From the NCBI GenBank assembly GCA_037951105.1, contig JBAMJV010009772.1:108984-172983 (forward strand): a stretch of DNA of 64,000 bases, written 5' to 3'. Position 1 is the first letter of the stretch. Each line of letters begins with the position of its first letter. Under the pieces are notes generated by a model, which was not told where the DNA came from, ran no database searches, and worked only from the letters and a program-made list of their open reading frames with translations. The position numbers were made by a program, and so were the translations under genes. This DNA comes from Echinarachnius parma (lineage: Eukaryota; Echinodermata; Echinoidea; Clypeasteroida; Echinarachniidae). This document shows, one piece after another, positions 13,501 to 28,500 of the stretch.

Positions 13501-16500
13501 AGTTTGCTCCACAAGGTTTTTAAGTTAAAATAAATGTTTTGGGCAAATTTGTTGTTACCATGACAATGCCTCATCTAAAGTACAAAAATTATATATGCCT
13601 TGCATATCGGCACCTCAACAACAATATGTACATATGTATTCCAAGTTTCACTTGAATCGATCAAGAACTGTTGAAGTACAATGTAGTTTGCTTCACAAAT
13701 TTGGGGTACGAAATTGTGCTACCATGGCAGTGCCTTATACAACATACATGTACATACAAAACATGCCTTGCACATCATCACCTCAAGGTTATCAAGTGTA
13801 CCCAGATTTATTAACATAGCTCAAAAACTGTGGACTTAGTTCGCTCCACAAATGCCCACTCCTATACCCAGGGGGGTCATACTGCGCGCTAATCTGGGAA
13901 ACTTCATGGACTGGCTAACATGGAATTCTGGGATACATTTTGATCGCGCGATTGCCGTGTTAGGTCAAACTGTGACCATATTTGGAATCCTCTTTACCCA
14001 GCATTCCATGTTAGCCAGTCCATGAAGTTTCCCTAACGGCCATGTTTGCTGCGTGTTAATGCTATGGGAAAATTAGTGCGCAGTGCGTAGATTCTCTTCT
14101 AGTTATTTATATACTACTTCTATGCCTATACCCCCTTTAAAACTATGTTTGGCACTTTGGCGGGGGTATAAATATATGTGACCAGCTATAGCAAAACCCT
14201 GCACTTGTCGGTAAAAATTTAAAAAACGTAGATTTTCATACCAATGGAAAGGCCTCATTACAAGCTTTCATTTGATGCTTTGTTCTAACAAATTGGTCAA
14301 TAATTGGCAAAGATATGATTGTTTCGATTTTACAATCATAAGTCTTTACACACATTGTGTGAACTTAAAATGCCCATTTCTTCAAAACATGAAATACTGA
14401 CAAGTGCAGGGTTTTGCTATAGCCGGTTACATATATCGTCAGTTGGGAGAGATAAGAGAGCTTAGTCACTTTTCATACAGATAGCCAGGTGTATGGTAGC
14501 CTTGTAGAAACCAAGATTCATTAGCTTGCTTTTATTTTCAACAAATATTGCCCAAATTCAAAATAATTATTGTCTGAACATTTAGCATCACATGCACAAG
14601 GCTCTGAAAAATTGATTTAAAAGGGGTCTAGTGCAAAAGGTGCTGAATGGTGGATAAAATGTGTATTGTTGAGATCTGATACTGTATGTATGTGAGCAAT
14701 GTGTGAAAATTACACGTTAAATGGTTATTAAATGGCCAAGTAAAAAGCGAAAATACAAAGTGGTATTTGCTAACTCAATGCACTGACTTTATACACAGTT
14801 ATAACTTTGCAGTGGATTATTACAAATCCAAACACTTCAATCGTAAATATCTTTTTAACGAAAGTGAAATTCAAAAAAACAAAACCTGTTCCGTGCTTCT
14901 ATTGGAAATACAAAAAAAAAAAAGTATGAGAGAACCAATAGAGTTGTAAGTAAGATCTGTAGATTTGGACAATGTTACTAGATCCTTTTAACCCCCTTCT
15001 CATTCTTACCCAACAATATTTAAATAGCAATGATATAAATAATAATAATAATAATATAGAGCACTTATAATGCGCCATGACTCTAGTACACTATTCTCAG
15101 GTGCAAATAGAAAATGAAAAGGAAAGGAAAGGAGAGAGAAAGAGAAATAAAGTCAAATGCTAATTTAAACAAAATTGTCTTTATACCTACATGTATTTCA
15201 AAACATGCATGTTAACTGGTTATAAATATTTTTACATGAAAAGTGGAATATATATTGACAAAATCCATAGCTATATGACAATGCTAGAAATTAACTTTTG
15301 TTTTGCCTTGTGGCCCAGTTGGGCAGGTAAAACAAATATTTTTGTACATTTTAGTGGCCCAAAACTTGAATCTGGTGGCCCCAAACAAAGAAAAACATTA
15401 TGAATTCAGTAATTTTTCGTTGCCAGTGCGGGCCAGTGGAATGAAGCATCAATGAAGCTTGCTGGACCCGGGCCAGCGGGCCTGTGCTAATTTCGAGCAT
15501 TGGCTATGAACAAAACATTTAACAAGAATAATGGGATTGGTGAATAATTGCTTTTTGGTAGAATATAGAAATGTTTTTGCAGCAAAAAGTTGATAATAAT
15601 ATCTGATTTGAAGAAAAGAAAAAGCATTTGCAAGAAATTGTAATGAACAGAGTAACTGGTGAGTTGAGTTACCTTTGTCTTCAAGCAGAAACATTAATCC
15701 AAGTGCAGCATTGAAAATAAAGAAGAGCAGAACAGAAAATAACTCTTATGTCCCACTATTTAACATATACTTGAAAGGCCTTCCCCTAAGAGCCACGTAT
15801 TGTTTTTTAATTTTTAATTTTTTTGTTATTTGCGGAATGAATAAACAAGGCTTTTTGGTGGCAATGTTGAAGTTGACTACACGTGGCAGGACACCATTTT
15901 CGTGACACATTCGGGAAGGCAGAGCAAAATGCTCAAAATGTTCCAAACTCTGCCACATCATGGCTATTGTTATCAGCTCTGCCTCCCTGCATTAGTGGTA
16001 CAGTTCTGCCACATATTGCCAGGGAATAGCCACTAAATTGCCACTAAATTGCCACTGAAGAGCCCCGTTTCATTGCATTCATTCCACAAAAATGCCAATA
16101 CGTGGCTGTTACGGCTAGGCTTTACGCGTATGTGTGACTAGGACATTACTAACAATAAAATGTCAATACAAATAAAGTTGAAAACAAGGAAAACGATCAT
16201 AAAACAGTAAACAAAACAACATATTTACCACTGTTGATTCATGAATAAGAATCAATAAATTAAGACTTCCTTGCAAGATGAGCGACATGCAAAAAATGAA
16301 TCTATTCCACTTGATAAAAATATCCCGACATATTATAAGTACTTTCCCTTGCTACACTAAATAGACAAATGATGGGAAAACATTTTGAACTGAGCAACAA
16401 ACCTCTTTTATTGTTATTGTTTCCTCAACCCTGAGCAAATTCGGCCCAACGATATAGGTGAAGATGTCAATAAATCAAACCAAAATACATCTGTATCTAA

Positions 16501-19500
16501 ATCCCTCGGGATAAGAAAAGGGGAAGCCTGCGGATAGAATTAGTCTGACTTTGCATACAGATATATTATAGATATCATCCGTTACTTCATACATGTATGT
16601 TTAAATCCGAAACCTGCATAAAAGACAACCCGTCTATTAAGACCAAGTCACTCTTGATTCCCTAGAAGCAGGTGACATGTAAATGAACTTGTCTAGATAG
16701 AGAACAATTTGTTTTCTGTATCCCTTGGATTGAAATATACATTTTTACTGCATAATAATTCCTACACTCTACGTATCAATCTACCCCACCATTCTTTCTC
16801 TCCTCTCTGGAGGGTCTCGTTACAAAAAGGGCAAAGAAAATTGGCTCCTTAAAGAATTGAACCCGAGACCTACAGATTGCCAAAGTAGCGCTCTAATAAA
16901 AAATAGTTTGGTCTGAAAATAATTATGATATTGATATAATTTATTGATTCGTTGCCCAAGCATCAACCAAAGGCAAAAACAAAAAGGTCTGTGACATAGA
17001 CTACGCTCCATGACCCCCTCTGTAGTCTGGAGGTCATGGGTCGTGATTCCTTACACATGGGGGTCAGGGGAATTCCCTTGTCCATGAATTGTTCATGAAC
17101 AGCCATGCTATTGCCCAACACAAATACAACTAGGGAGTGTTTTCATTGTATTCTTTTCATATTGACATCTACATGTGCATGGAGACGTCACTGATTGGGC
17201 CCCACCCCCATATTCCCTCAAGGTTTACTTCCTGTTCTCTATAAACTGAGGAAAACATACATTTTCTCTAGTCTAGGAAGAAGTAACATTTTAAACTTTT
17301 GATTACAATACAAACATTTACCTCCAAAATTTTTGGCTGTCATCATTGCGAGCCTAATTGACCTTTGTGACGTAACAATTGTATTGTGATCAAAAGTTTA
17401 AAATGTTTCTTCTTAAAATGAAATACCAATACAAATGAACTTTCATTAAATAAAATTTTCTCTTTCATCGGCTGAAAAAAGGCGAAGATGAAACATCTTA
17501 GTCTATCCACCTCTTCATCTGCAAAACATATTTTACATTTACATAATTGTATTTCATTCACTGTAGAAGTATTTTGATTGGAGTTGCCAATTTAAGAATG
17601 AGATATGAAACCTTCCACTCCGACCACTAGGCAGAATGTCATCTTACATCATACTGAGCAAGGTCAATGATTTTTTCCGGTACTTAAGGATATCATTTTA
17701 CAATGTTGCCAATATGAAGGGATAAAGAACAAAATTTGTGGTCTAGCTGTAATATATATAATATCTCATCCTCCAATTTTGAATATTAGATCAATTTCTT
17801 CTTTAGTAACAGTATGAATTATCAGTCCACAGTTGCCAAGTTAAAGAGATGTGAGAAGTAGACACCTAATTCATTAACATAAACCCTTATCATTTTACTT
17901 CTGCATTATTTGGTTTGAATTGTCATGAATATATATGTCTTTTGAGTTGCCAATTTGAAGAGTGAGGTGAATGTCAGTGATATTTCTTACCCTTCCACTC
18001 CGGCCGCTGGGTAGATTGTCCTCCACCTTGTACTGAGCTAGGTCGATGGTTTTCATGTACTCGTGCGTCTCGTTTCCCTGTTGGCAACAAATGATAAAAC
18101 AATGCAGGATGCATGGCAATCAAAGAATCTATCTAAATATTATATTCATTGGCTAATAACAGTGCGATAGTTTACTGGCTGCATGATTCAGAGAACTTTT
18201 ACCCTGTTCACTACGAGATTATAAAATCCCAATAGACTTTGTACATAGTCCACCCGGTTCCCGTAAGCAACAGGTTAAATGCTTTGTTAAAAGGTCTACC
18301 TGGAATATGCAGACACGCTCAAGTCATTTTGGGTTGTTTCACTCTAGCTACATGTAGATTAGGGTACAGCATTATTCTTAATCTGTATACACTTCTCATC
18401 AAAAGTCACATACTGCACATTTTCCTTTGTTAGGACAAAATTAAAGGGGTAGTTTAGTTTTGGTATAGAGGGCGCTTCAAGAATTTTTTTTTGTGTGAGG
18501 TAATGAAAAACTGAAAGTCAAATTTGAAAGAGCACCTGGGGCCCCAGGTTTATTCGATGATTTAAGAAAAACAAAATAAAATGCTTACACTTTTAAACAA
18601 TTTTACAAAAGAGGTTTAAAATAGTTGTTGATGATCTCTCTATTTAATCATTATTTAAAAAAACAACATCACATGCAGTTTTTTATAAAAAATGGTTTAA
18701 ACCAATGCATTTTTAGAGAGCACCCTCTTGTGTTTTAACAGCTCTTTTTGAATGATAACAGGCTTTTTACTTTAGTCGTTTGTAATTTTGTATACCTTTC
18801 GAGCATCCCTTTAAATTGCAACCCTTTCTTTATCAACATTTAATTAAGCCTGTCATTGAATATCATGCTGATACATAAATACAATCATAAATTTGAACTT
18901 CCCTGCCATACAGCTCTTATTTCACGGATAATTAACTTTATTTTGTAAGACAATCACTTTATTTCTAAAGTCAGCTTTCAAAACCCTTGAGTTTAAACAG
19001 TCAGATTTTTAAACGATTACATACTCATGACGCATATATCGTTCCTATTTTAAAGAGAACGTTTTAGACTCCCTCATTAAAGGGGAATTCCACCACAGAA
19101 ATTTGATGTTTGCTATGAAAGAAGGCGAATAAGAAGAATCATGAGTGAAAATCTGATTAAAAATGGTAGAACAACAGAAAAGTTATGACAGTTTGAACTT
19201 TGTTTCGTTCGCAACTTTTGCTTTTGATCGTGATGTCATTTGTGAGCTGCTGCCATTTTGATTTGAACATGAACATTTTGCAAAAATAAAATTAAGCAAT
19301 TTTAAGAGCTTAAACATGCCAAAATATTTTGCCCATCGATATTCCTTTATGAATTTGTACCAAAAAAAAAGCATTACAAAATTTGTTTTCAGTAACTAAA
19401 ATGAGAAATAAGTGAATGTTCAAGTGTAAAACCTGTATGGCGAGTTGCTCGTCAATGATTCTGCAATTGGCGGCAATTTTGAAAGGATCGCTCTTTTCTA

Positions 19501-22500
19501 CCTGATGTTCAAATAAACATCTCTAGTGTTTCTTGTCCTATTTGTGATACAATCTTCATCAATTATTCCTTTCATTCTCCCTATTCCGTTAATCCATTCA
19601 CTACGAGAGACTGAAATCCCTGTAGACTTTGTACATAGCCCACCCGGTTCCCGTAAGCAAGGGTTAAGTGCTAACTTCATCTGGCCTGGAATTCCCCTTT
19701 AATAATACAGAGATATTTAATTTACAGTCAGGTTTCATAAAGTGTTTTCATAAAGTTTGTTAACCTTTGGGTTAAAACAGGCATGTAGCAGAAAGCTGAA
19801 ATGACTTATGTCCCAGTTTATTTATAACCCGTATTAACCCCTTGACTACGGGAACCGAGTGGGTCGTGTACAAAGTCTATGTAGATTTCAGAAACTCGTA
19901 GGGAATGGGTTAAAAGCCTTCCCATAAGAGCCACGTATTGGCATTGTGGTGGAATGCAATGAAACGAGGCTATTTGGTGGCAATTTCGCGGCTATTCCGT
20001 GGAAGTACGTGGTGATACGTAATGTAACAATATGTGGCAGCAATGGGTTTTTCGTGCCACTGACGGGAAGGCAGAACAAATATTTGAGCAAACATCAGTG
20101 TTCAAAATTCTGCTATCAACTTAGGCTGGACTAAGTTAATAACCTTGGACTAAGTAATCCACACTAGTCCACACCTCAGATTAGTTTAACATGCAAACTT
20201 ATCACTTTAGGCTGGCTTAAAGTCATAAACAGGCCTACCAGAATACAAAATTTTAGTCCGGACTAATGATATAAACTTGGTTGGGGGTTCGTCGACACTT
20301 ATTAAGCACTTTAGGCCGGACTAACTAAGTTGAATACCGGCCATAGTGTTCAAAATTCCACTACGATGTGGCTTTCGTTATCAGCTCTGCCTTCCCATAA
20401 GAGGCATGAAAACAAAGTTCTGCCACGCACATATTGTCACGCTTCACCACAGAATAGCCCTGTTTCATTGCATTCCGCAAAAATGACAATACGCGGCTAT
20501 TACGGGGAAGGCTTTACGGGTACATGTATGTGCGACTGGGACATTGGGGCTTAACCCATTCCGTTCGAGATTCTGAAATGTCCATAGACTTTGTACACAA
20601 GCCACCCAGTTCCAGTAGTCAAGGGGTTAAAACCAAGAGTGGCATAATACCTGGTGTTCAAAACCATCATGTTCTGTACAAGATAATACACAACCATGTA
20701 TAACATTTATACATCAATACATGCAGCTGCATGCAGCTTCATAAAATATTTAAATTCTAAGACCAAATAAGATGCAGGCTTATATGCTCATGCAACAGAA
20801 CATTGAGGGAGGTCATGCAATTAAGTCCACAGACAGAAAAAAACACTTGGGACACTTTTGAATATTACGATTACTATTTCACAAACTGAGAGGCACAATT
20901 AACAAGCAGTACAAGCTATAAGCACATGCAATATTGAAGTAGAAGTCACAGTTGGAAATATATCGATATTAAGAGGGAGGGGGATCATTATTAAAGAGCG
21001 GTTTAGCTATGACAGACAAAAGTTACAAAAAGATACTACTTTCAGCAAACAAATATATTGTACAGCATGCATGCATGCATGCAAGCCATGCATACATACA
21101 TGTACATGCAATGTCAAAGTTCGAGACATGTACAAGTCAAAAAAGGAAGAGGAATTAATGAAAAACTTTTAAAATTAGAACTGTTCACAGATGCAAGATT
21201 TATAAGACTGTAATCCTAATTTGAAATGAAATGTAGCAAAAAGAAAGAAGAAAAAACGTTCAATATACTCTCAAATAAACTAAAATGAAGTGGAATTCAT
21301 GAAAGAAAATGAAACAATTCGGTCAAAAGATGCATGAATGATGTAAAATCATGATGTAGGAAATACAAACGGGGGTGACACTCATATGCATATGCACGGT
21401 AAAGGGTGAAACGGGGGGTGTCACTCATATGCAGAAAAAGGGGGGCATTCCTAAGGAAGCAGGGGTACATCAATGTACCTACCCATAACCAGTCCACGTT
21501 TAGCTAGAAGTGAGAAAGAGAGAGTGACCAATATTCACAGGGGGTGGTGACAAAAGGAGTACATGTACAGGGTGTGTAGAAAAAAGTTCAAAACATACTA
21601 TAGGCATGTCTATAAATCTACCTAAAGGGATGCATTATTGTATACTAAATGAGTACACATTTTCATCAGAGCTGTTACAATTTTGAATAGCCTTGATTCC
21701 CAAGTATTTATAGATATTCAAATAAATTTTAATATTCTCAAAAATAAATTTGTTTAAACAGAGCAAGCGATAGCGCCAACATTTCCCAAGAAAGTGTTTT
21801 TGGAAACGTTGTCAGATATTAAAGAAATGAGAGAGAGAAATATCAATTACATGTATGTGAGAAATATGTTCCATGCCATTCAATCGTTTCATGATTCACA
21901 TTTAAAAGCCAAATAAAATGTTTATATATTATTTGGGAAATAGTTTCCATGCAATTTAATGATTCCATAATTCTTATAATTAAAACAAAAGAGCAAGGGG
22001 ACTTTTTCAGCTCAACGATCAATGCGATTTTGCCAAATTTACAAAGAGTATGCAAACCTGATAAACTTGTCTTTTTATTTGAGCAAAAAAGCAACAACAA
22101 AACATGGAATTTGTTGCCACCTCAAAAACATTTTTTAATAACATATTCAAATAAATTATCTTTGCATATTGCTATACATGTAGCTCTCTCCTAATGATTT
22201 CATTGACAGCTCAATTTTTAGATCCTGACAATATATAATGAGCATAAGAAAAAACTGCATCCCGAATGCTACTCTCAACATTCACTTGTACAGCTAAAGT
22301 CTATAATCTCCAGGCAAATACATTGCTTATAAGTACATGTACATACTTTTCCACAATGGACATTTGATAAGGTTGTGTATAAATGACGTCTTATTCGGGC
22401 AGCTACATAAATGTCTACATATAGGACTATTATGCTACTGTGTTCTCGTAATGACAACATGCTGTAATGCTTTGTAATATACATACATCGCTACTATGCA

Positions 22501-25500
22501 CTGATCAACCTACATGTAGCTACATGTACTTGACATCAAAGTAGCAAAGCATATAAATAAATACTATAAAAGTTTGTTGTTCGTATCCCATACCTTAACT
22601 CTGTCCTTTAGTTGCATTATTTGCAGAATGGAGAGTCAATTTACAAATTTACAATTACAAATTATACATAATTATGCATTGATAATTAATCTAGCATCAA
22701 CTGGTTCACATGTTGAGTACTAGTATTGGTTACCTACATACCAGGGCACGTTATATACCAAAATGTCATAACACTGACACCAACTGGTTCGTCATTATTA
22801 ATATCAACTCTTCTGTGCTAACCAAGATAATTAATCTAATATAAATGAGTTAATTAATCAGACTTTATTACTGCTATATATAAACTAGTTTCTATTGCAG
22901 GTTACGATTGTGTTGCTCTACACTTATTAGTGGCTAAATGAACTAAAAGCTATTTCAGACATTAAAATGCACACTAACACTTCTAGTATCCTTTGTTAGA
23001 TTGTTTCTAGGCATTATCCTTCGAAATAGGTCTACCAAAAATGTCATCAGTACACACACAATGTATTTTAACCCATTCAGGACTGGTCCCTAAAAATATT
23101 CTGGGCTGTTGTCTTTAGAAAATGTGTGTGTGTTATACCAAATTCAGATAGTCTCAACACGTGAAACTGCATAAATTGCATAGAATTAATGCATTTTTAC
23201 ACTCAATACATTTTACCAACTACGTGTCACTGTTTTATTGTTCACATTTTTGAACTAGTTATTATTACCTACAAGTTCCAAATTTTGTGAAGTATAATGT
23301 GAACAAAATGGAGCATTGTTAATTAGTCAAGAGAAACTAATTACCTTGAAAGATGTATGTGAACAAAAAATTAATTTCAATGCATTCCATTGTGATCTTT
23401 ATTTTAAGTTACAATGTATTGAAATGAACTCTATTATATGCTACAATGTACTACAATATAAATGAAAAAATAGACCATGGTACAAAAGTATGCACAATTG
23501 GGCAATATGTATTTAACAAGAAATTGCTTTTACCAACCTTTTGCTTACTGCTTTAATAAGAATGAACTCACAATAACAAGACATCTTCTATTGTGAGAAT
23601 AATGTAATAAACAATAACATAAAAGGTGCAATTCCTGACTAATGCCCAAGTAAAAGCCTAGTAAATGCAATTGCTTCTTATTTTATGTACATACATACAG
23701 CCAATTTTATGTATTCAGTATATTTTATACCCTTTTCCATTATGAATATGAATTTGAATTTGGAATTAATTTTTGTTTTTCTTTAAATTTCACACAAACA
23801 TAAAATGAAATGTAATCATTGTGATCATCTATGATTGTATTTAAAGCGTATATAGACAAAATGTGCGTTATACTTGGCACCTTAATTACGATTATTATTA
23901 TCATTATCATTTGTTCTCAGCCATACTCACCCTTCCACTCCTGCAGACCAGCATGACCTTGTCAAAGAGGAAGCAGTACCTTGCTTGGCCGTTACTGCAA
24001 GATAAAACAATCCCAAATGTAATATAAACACTTCAGTTGATTCCGTCTATGTAAAGACTGTCTAGGGGAAACACAACTAAGGTATTTTTTTAAAAATATG
24101 TACAGTGGTTTTTTCATAAACAGGTTCATTTGCATGTCAAGTGCTTCCTCCAGGGGGTGTTTCACAAAGATCCTAAGTTGAACTTAACTCTAAGTTGGAC
24201 TTCAAAAGTATGGAAAGCCGTTAGTTTCTTTGAAAACAAATTATAAAGGCATTAAATGTTGTTTCAATTCATAAATATTTTTCTATTATCAAAGATATTT
24301 CATGTTCTTCATGTTAAATTTATGAAAAGACTAAAATACTTGCATTTCTGCTTTGGAATATATTTTGTTCCAATCTTTGTTCCAAGGCTACAAATGGCTT
24401 ACCATACTTTTTAAGTCAAACTTAGAGTTGGATCTTTGTGAAACACCCCCCAGGGTGAAAAGTGGACTTTATTAGCATGTGGTGTTTATGGAGAAGTGGT
24501 TGCTATAAACTTTAGATTCTTACCTCTTTTTCGTGCCTGGTTGTGTGAACTTGAGCTTGAGCTCTCCGTCCTTCTGGTTACGGCCATACTCATTCAGACT
24601 CTCTCCCTTGTAGTTCACCAAACTAAACATCAAAACATTATATAAAAGGACATTGTTACAATCATTTAGATTTTTCTTTCTCTCTCTCCCTTGTAGTTCA
24701 TCAAACTAAACATCAAAACATTATAAAAGGAAATTGTTACAATCATTTAGATTTTTCTTTCTCTCTCTCCCTTGTAGTTCACCAAACTAAACATCAAAAC
24801 ATTATAAAAGAGACATTGTTACAATCATTTAGATTTTTCTTTCTCTCTCTCCCTTGTAGTTCACCAAACTAAACATCAAAACATTATAAAAGGACATTGT
24901 TACAATCATTTAGATTTTTCTTTCTCTCTCTCCCTTGTAGTTCACCAAACTAAACATCAAAACATTATAAAAGGACATTGTTACAATCATTTAGATTTTT
25001 CTTTCTCTCTCTCCCTTGTAGTTCACCAAACTAAATATCAAAACATTATAAAAAGGACATTGTTACAATCATTTAGATTTTTCTTTCTCTCTCTCCCTTG
25101 TAGTTCACCAAACTAAACATCAAAACATTATAAAAAGACATTGTTACAATCATTTAGATTTTTCTTTCTATCTCTCCCTTGTAGTTCACCAAACTAAACA
25201 TCAAAACATTATATAAAAGGACATTGTTACAATCATTTAGATTTTTCTTTCTCTCTCTCCCTTGTAGTTCACCAAACTAAACATCAACACATTATAAAAA
25301 GACATTGTTACAATCATTTAGATTTTTCTTTCTTATTTACGCTGTTTTTTTTCTGGGCAAGCATATTTTCTGTTCGGGCTGGGAAAATATGAAAAATTGC
25401 TGATTTAACTTGCCCGAATGGGGAAGGAAACGCTGGAATTGTTGCTTGTTGTTACTGATAAGTGCATAATTCCTGTCACTATTCGTCGTATATTTCCTCT

Positions 25501-28500
25501 TGGGTATCATTACTAATGGAATTAACAATGTTTTTGAAACCGCTATCAACTGTTTTGACCGAGTACTGGAGGCTGCCATGGTTTCCAACAGTTTCAAACA
25601 AAACGTCATCTGAGCTTGCACAAACTCTAGTGGGTTACATAACCACTGACATAGCAGCAGATTCAACAACAGCGCTTACATAACCCGCTTTATTCAGTGC
25701 ATGCTCAGATGTGCTCAGATGACGTTTCGTACGGAACCGTTGGAACTGACCTATGTGTTTTAGATCCTTATTCCTTTGTGGCAAATACTAGAGTTTCTAG
25801 GGGCCAAATATAATTTCTGGTGGCCATTAGCACCTGGGGGGTGTTTCACAAAGATCCTAAGTTGATCTTAGCACTAAGATGGTCTTAAATATTATGGAAA
25901 GCCATTAGTGTCTTGAAACATTTTTGTAATAGTTATGTTGAAATGCATAAAATGATGATTCAAATCATATATATTTTCTAATTATCAAAGAGATTTCATG
26001 AATTTTATGCGAAGATTATGAATCTCTTTGATAATTAGAAAATATATATGATTTGAATCAACATTTTATGCATTTCAACATAACTTTTATAAAACTGTTT
26101 CAAGACACTAATGGCTTTCCATAATATTTAAGACCATCTTAGTGCTAAGATCAACTTAGGATCTTTGTGAAACACCCCCCTGGGCCACCACTAAGGGCAA
26201 GCTGTTGTTGTTACTCAAGTTAAATCAGGCTGGGGTCTATGGAGAATGTTTGATATCTCTAATAGCGGAGGGTAAACATATCTAAAAGTAGTATAAATAT
26301 TGAATTTTTTAATTTCTAAAACGTTGACATAAAATTATATCTCATTGTTTCCCCAGAAAATTGATATTTGTGTTGACGATTGTGCAAATTTGCTGTTTTG
26401 CTTTTATTCATTCACATATTTAATAAATAATTCCAATCAATTATACATTTTTGAAGATCGATATGTACAATGTCATAATCAAACATATTTTGAAAGTCTT
26501 CTTCTTCTTCTTTTTAAATACAGCCCACCAAGGAGGTCACATTATTGGATAATAATTCGGCTATGAACTATTAAAATCTTACCTCGCTTGGATGTCTTCA
26601 TTCGTAGCCATCATCTCAAAGTCCCTCTTGACTTCATTCACATACAGAGACACATCCTGTGTGAGAGTGGGGACAAAAAGAAACAAAAATATCAATGTAA
26701 CCTGTGTGTCATTAGTATTCATCACCTGACTTAGTAAATACAGTACATGAGCTGCCATGTAATATTTTTGGATATTACATGGCACTGTTACATGGCAATT
26801 CAGATGATAAAACAGTTGTTAACTTTGCTGTCGGGAAAATCATGGAATGTTCCCCTCGGGATTTTAAATGCTATTTCGTGAAGAAAATAAGTCCCTCGAC
26901 TATGTCTCGGGACTTATTTACTCTTCCCTCAATAGCATTTAAAATCCCTCGGGAGTGGAACATTCCATGCTTTTCCCTCCACCACCAGTTAACAACTGTA
27001 TAATATATACTCTGTACTCTCTTTCTATAATATGATGCAAAATTTACTGTGTGTGTAGTAACTTTTACTTTGTATTTTCAAGGTGTTTTTCACATTTTCG
27101 TCAGAACTGCATTTTCTTTTAATGTTCAATGTAATTTATATTTGTATATTTACGTTTGTAATTTTATATGTATCAGACCTCAAGCTGTTTTAAGCAAATG
27201 TTGTTCAATAAACATATTCAATCAACAACAAAAGAACACCAATGTATGTGGCCTGTGGCCTTCTAACTCCTGCCATTGAACATCAAACATCTATAAATAT
27301 ATCTCAAATTCTCTTTTTTTTCTTCAAAAATAAACTCCTAATTCGAGAGAGTCCATGTTTAGCACTAAGAGAGCTGAGCCTGAGATAATTTTAGCATTAT
27401 TAGCCATTGTATATTTTTAAATCTAAACAACTATCAAGCTACAATGTATTCATATAATTCTACAAAATAACTTAATTTTTCCTGTCTTTATGTATGTGTG
27501 CGTTTAAGAATGTTAATTGTTTTATTGCCAACAACATTATTATTCTTATTTTACTGATTTTACTGATTTTATTGAAGTTATTTGGTTTTGTACAAAACGT
27601 GGGCATCAGCCTAGACAGGCCAATTGCCTTTTCTGGTCCCTCACATCCCTACATTACCCATTCAATTATATTTGTCGTCGTTGTACAATATTTTTGTCAT
27701 TACATGGAGGTATATATATATATACCGTAGTTGTATTTTTGTATTTGATGGTTATGCTTTGATTTGATTGGATGTGAAATAAAGTGAAAGTGAAAGTGAA
27801 GTGATATGACTGGTATGTTTACTTACCTGCATCTCATCTAGTGCTTCTTCCAGCTCTTTCCTCTCCTTATCTGCCTTGTCTGTATTCTTCACAAGTTCCT
27901 ACACAAACAGAAAACAGACAATGTAAGGGCTAACTGAGAAAACACAAATTTACAGATACACTGTGAAAGCAAAGAATAAATGCTACAACATTATTCCTCT
28001 CCTTATCTGCCTTGTCTGTATTCTTCACAAGTTCCTAAACAAACAGAAAACAGACAATGTAAGGGAATTTAACTGAGAAAACACAAATTTACAGGTAAAC
28101 TGTGTACAAAGTAAAGAATAAAATACAGCATTATTTCTTGCTATCACCCATTGTGGGGTGGGGGGGGGGGGGGGGGGGAGGGATAGATTTCTATAAAGAG
28201 GAGGTACTAAAGCTCTACACAACTATTCTGTACATGATTATAGTTAATGTATGTTATTGCTGCTCATAAAGAGAAAATATTTGATAAAGTCTTCAATACT
28301 TGCACATTAGCCAACAAATTGTTTAAAGGATGGTCTTGCTGTTATACCACATTGAAAGCAAGTTGTCTCACACTATTGCTGGACTTTAAATAGGGCAATA
28401 AAGAGTTAGGACACTTCACATTACATAACAGACACCTTTACCCAGAGCTACCAACATTGAAATTCAACAATCAGGAAGATTTAGGTTAGGGAAATTTCAT

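Larger units (their letters stand above)
12581..17990. other. intron between vav exons 14 and 15
   Basis: 5.4 kb without exons apart from the exon 14 relic. Holds tandem repeats (13180-13860), two fold-back elements (13896-14033, 14173-14436), a reversed family A MITE (14617-14991), an ATA microsatellite at 15038 ending in a gagcacttataatgcgcc repeat, and a ccacgtattgg repeat (15770-16130). A degenerate SINE (16826-16905) completes the list. Confidence 0.8.
18078..23930. other. intron between vav exons 13 and 14
   Basis: 5.9 kb without exons. Contains four short TTAACC MITEs (18198, 19589, 19834, 20551), families B (18441) and C (19077), and nested ccacgtattgg repeats (19915-20540). A ttaggccggactaa repeat (20120-20330) and a GCAT microsatellite at 21063 follow. 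21500-23900 is plain AT-rich sequence in which I see nothing. Confidence 0.8.

Noticed and set aside
24608..25331. Regular direct repeats resembling a CRISPR array
   Set aside because: Eukaryotic intron; the whole unit repeats with no variable spacers, and each unit holds a splice acceptor and exon fragment.
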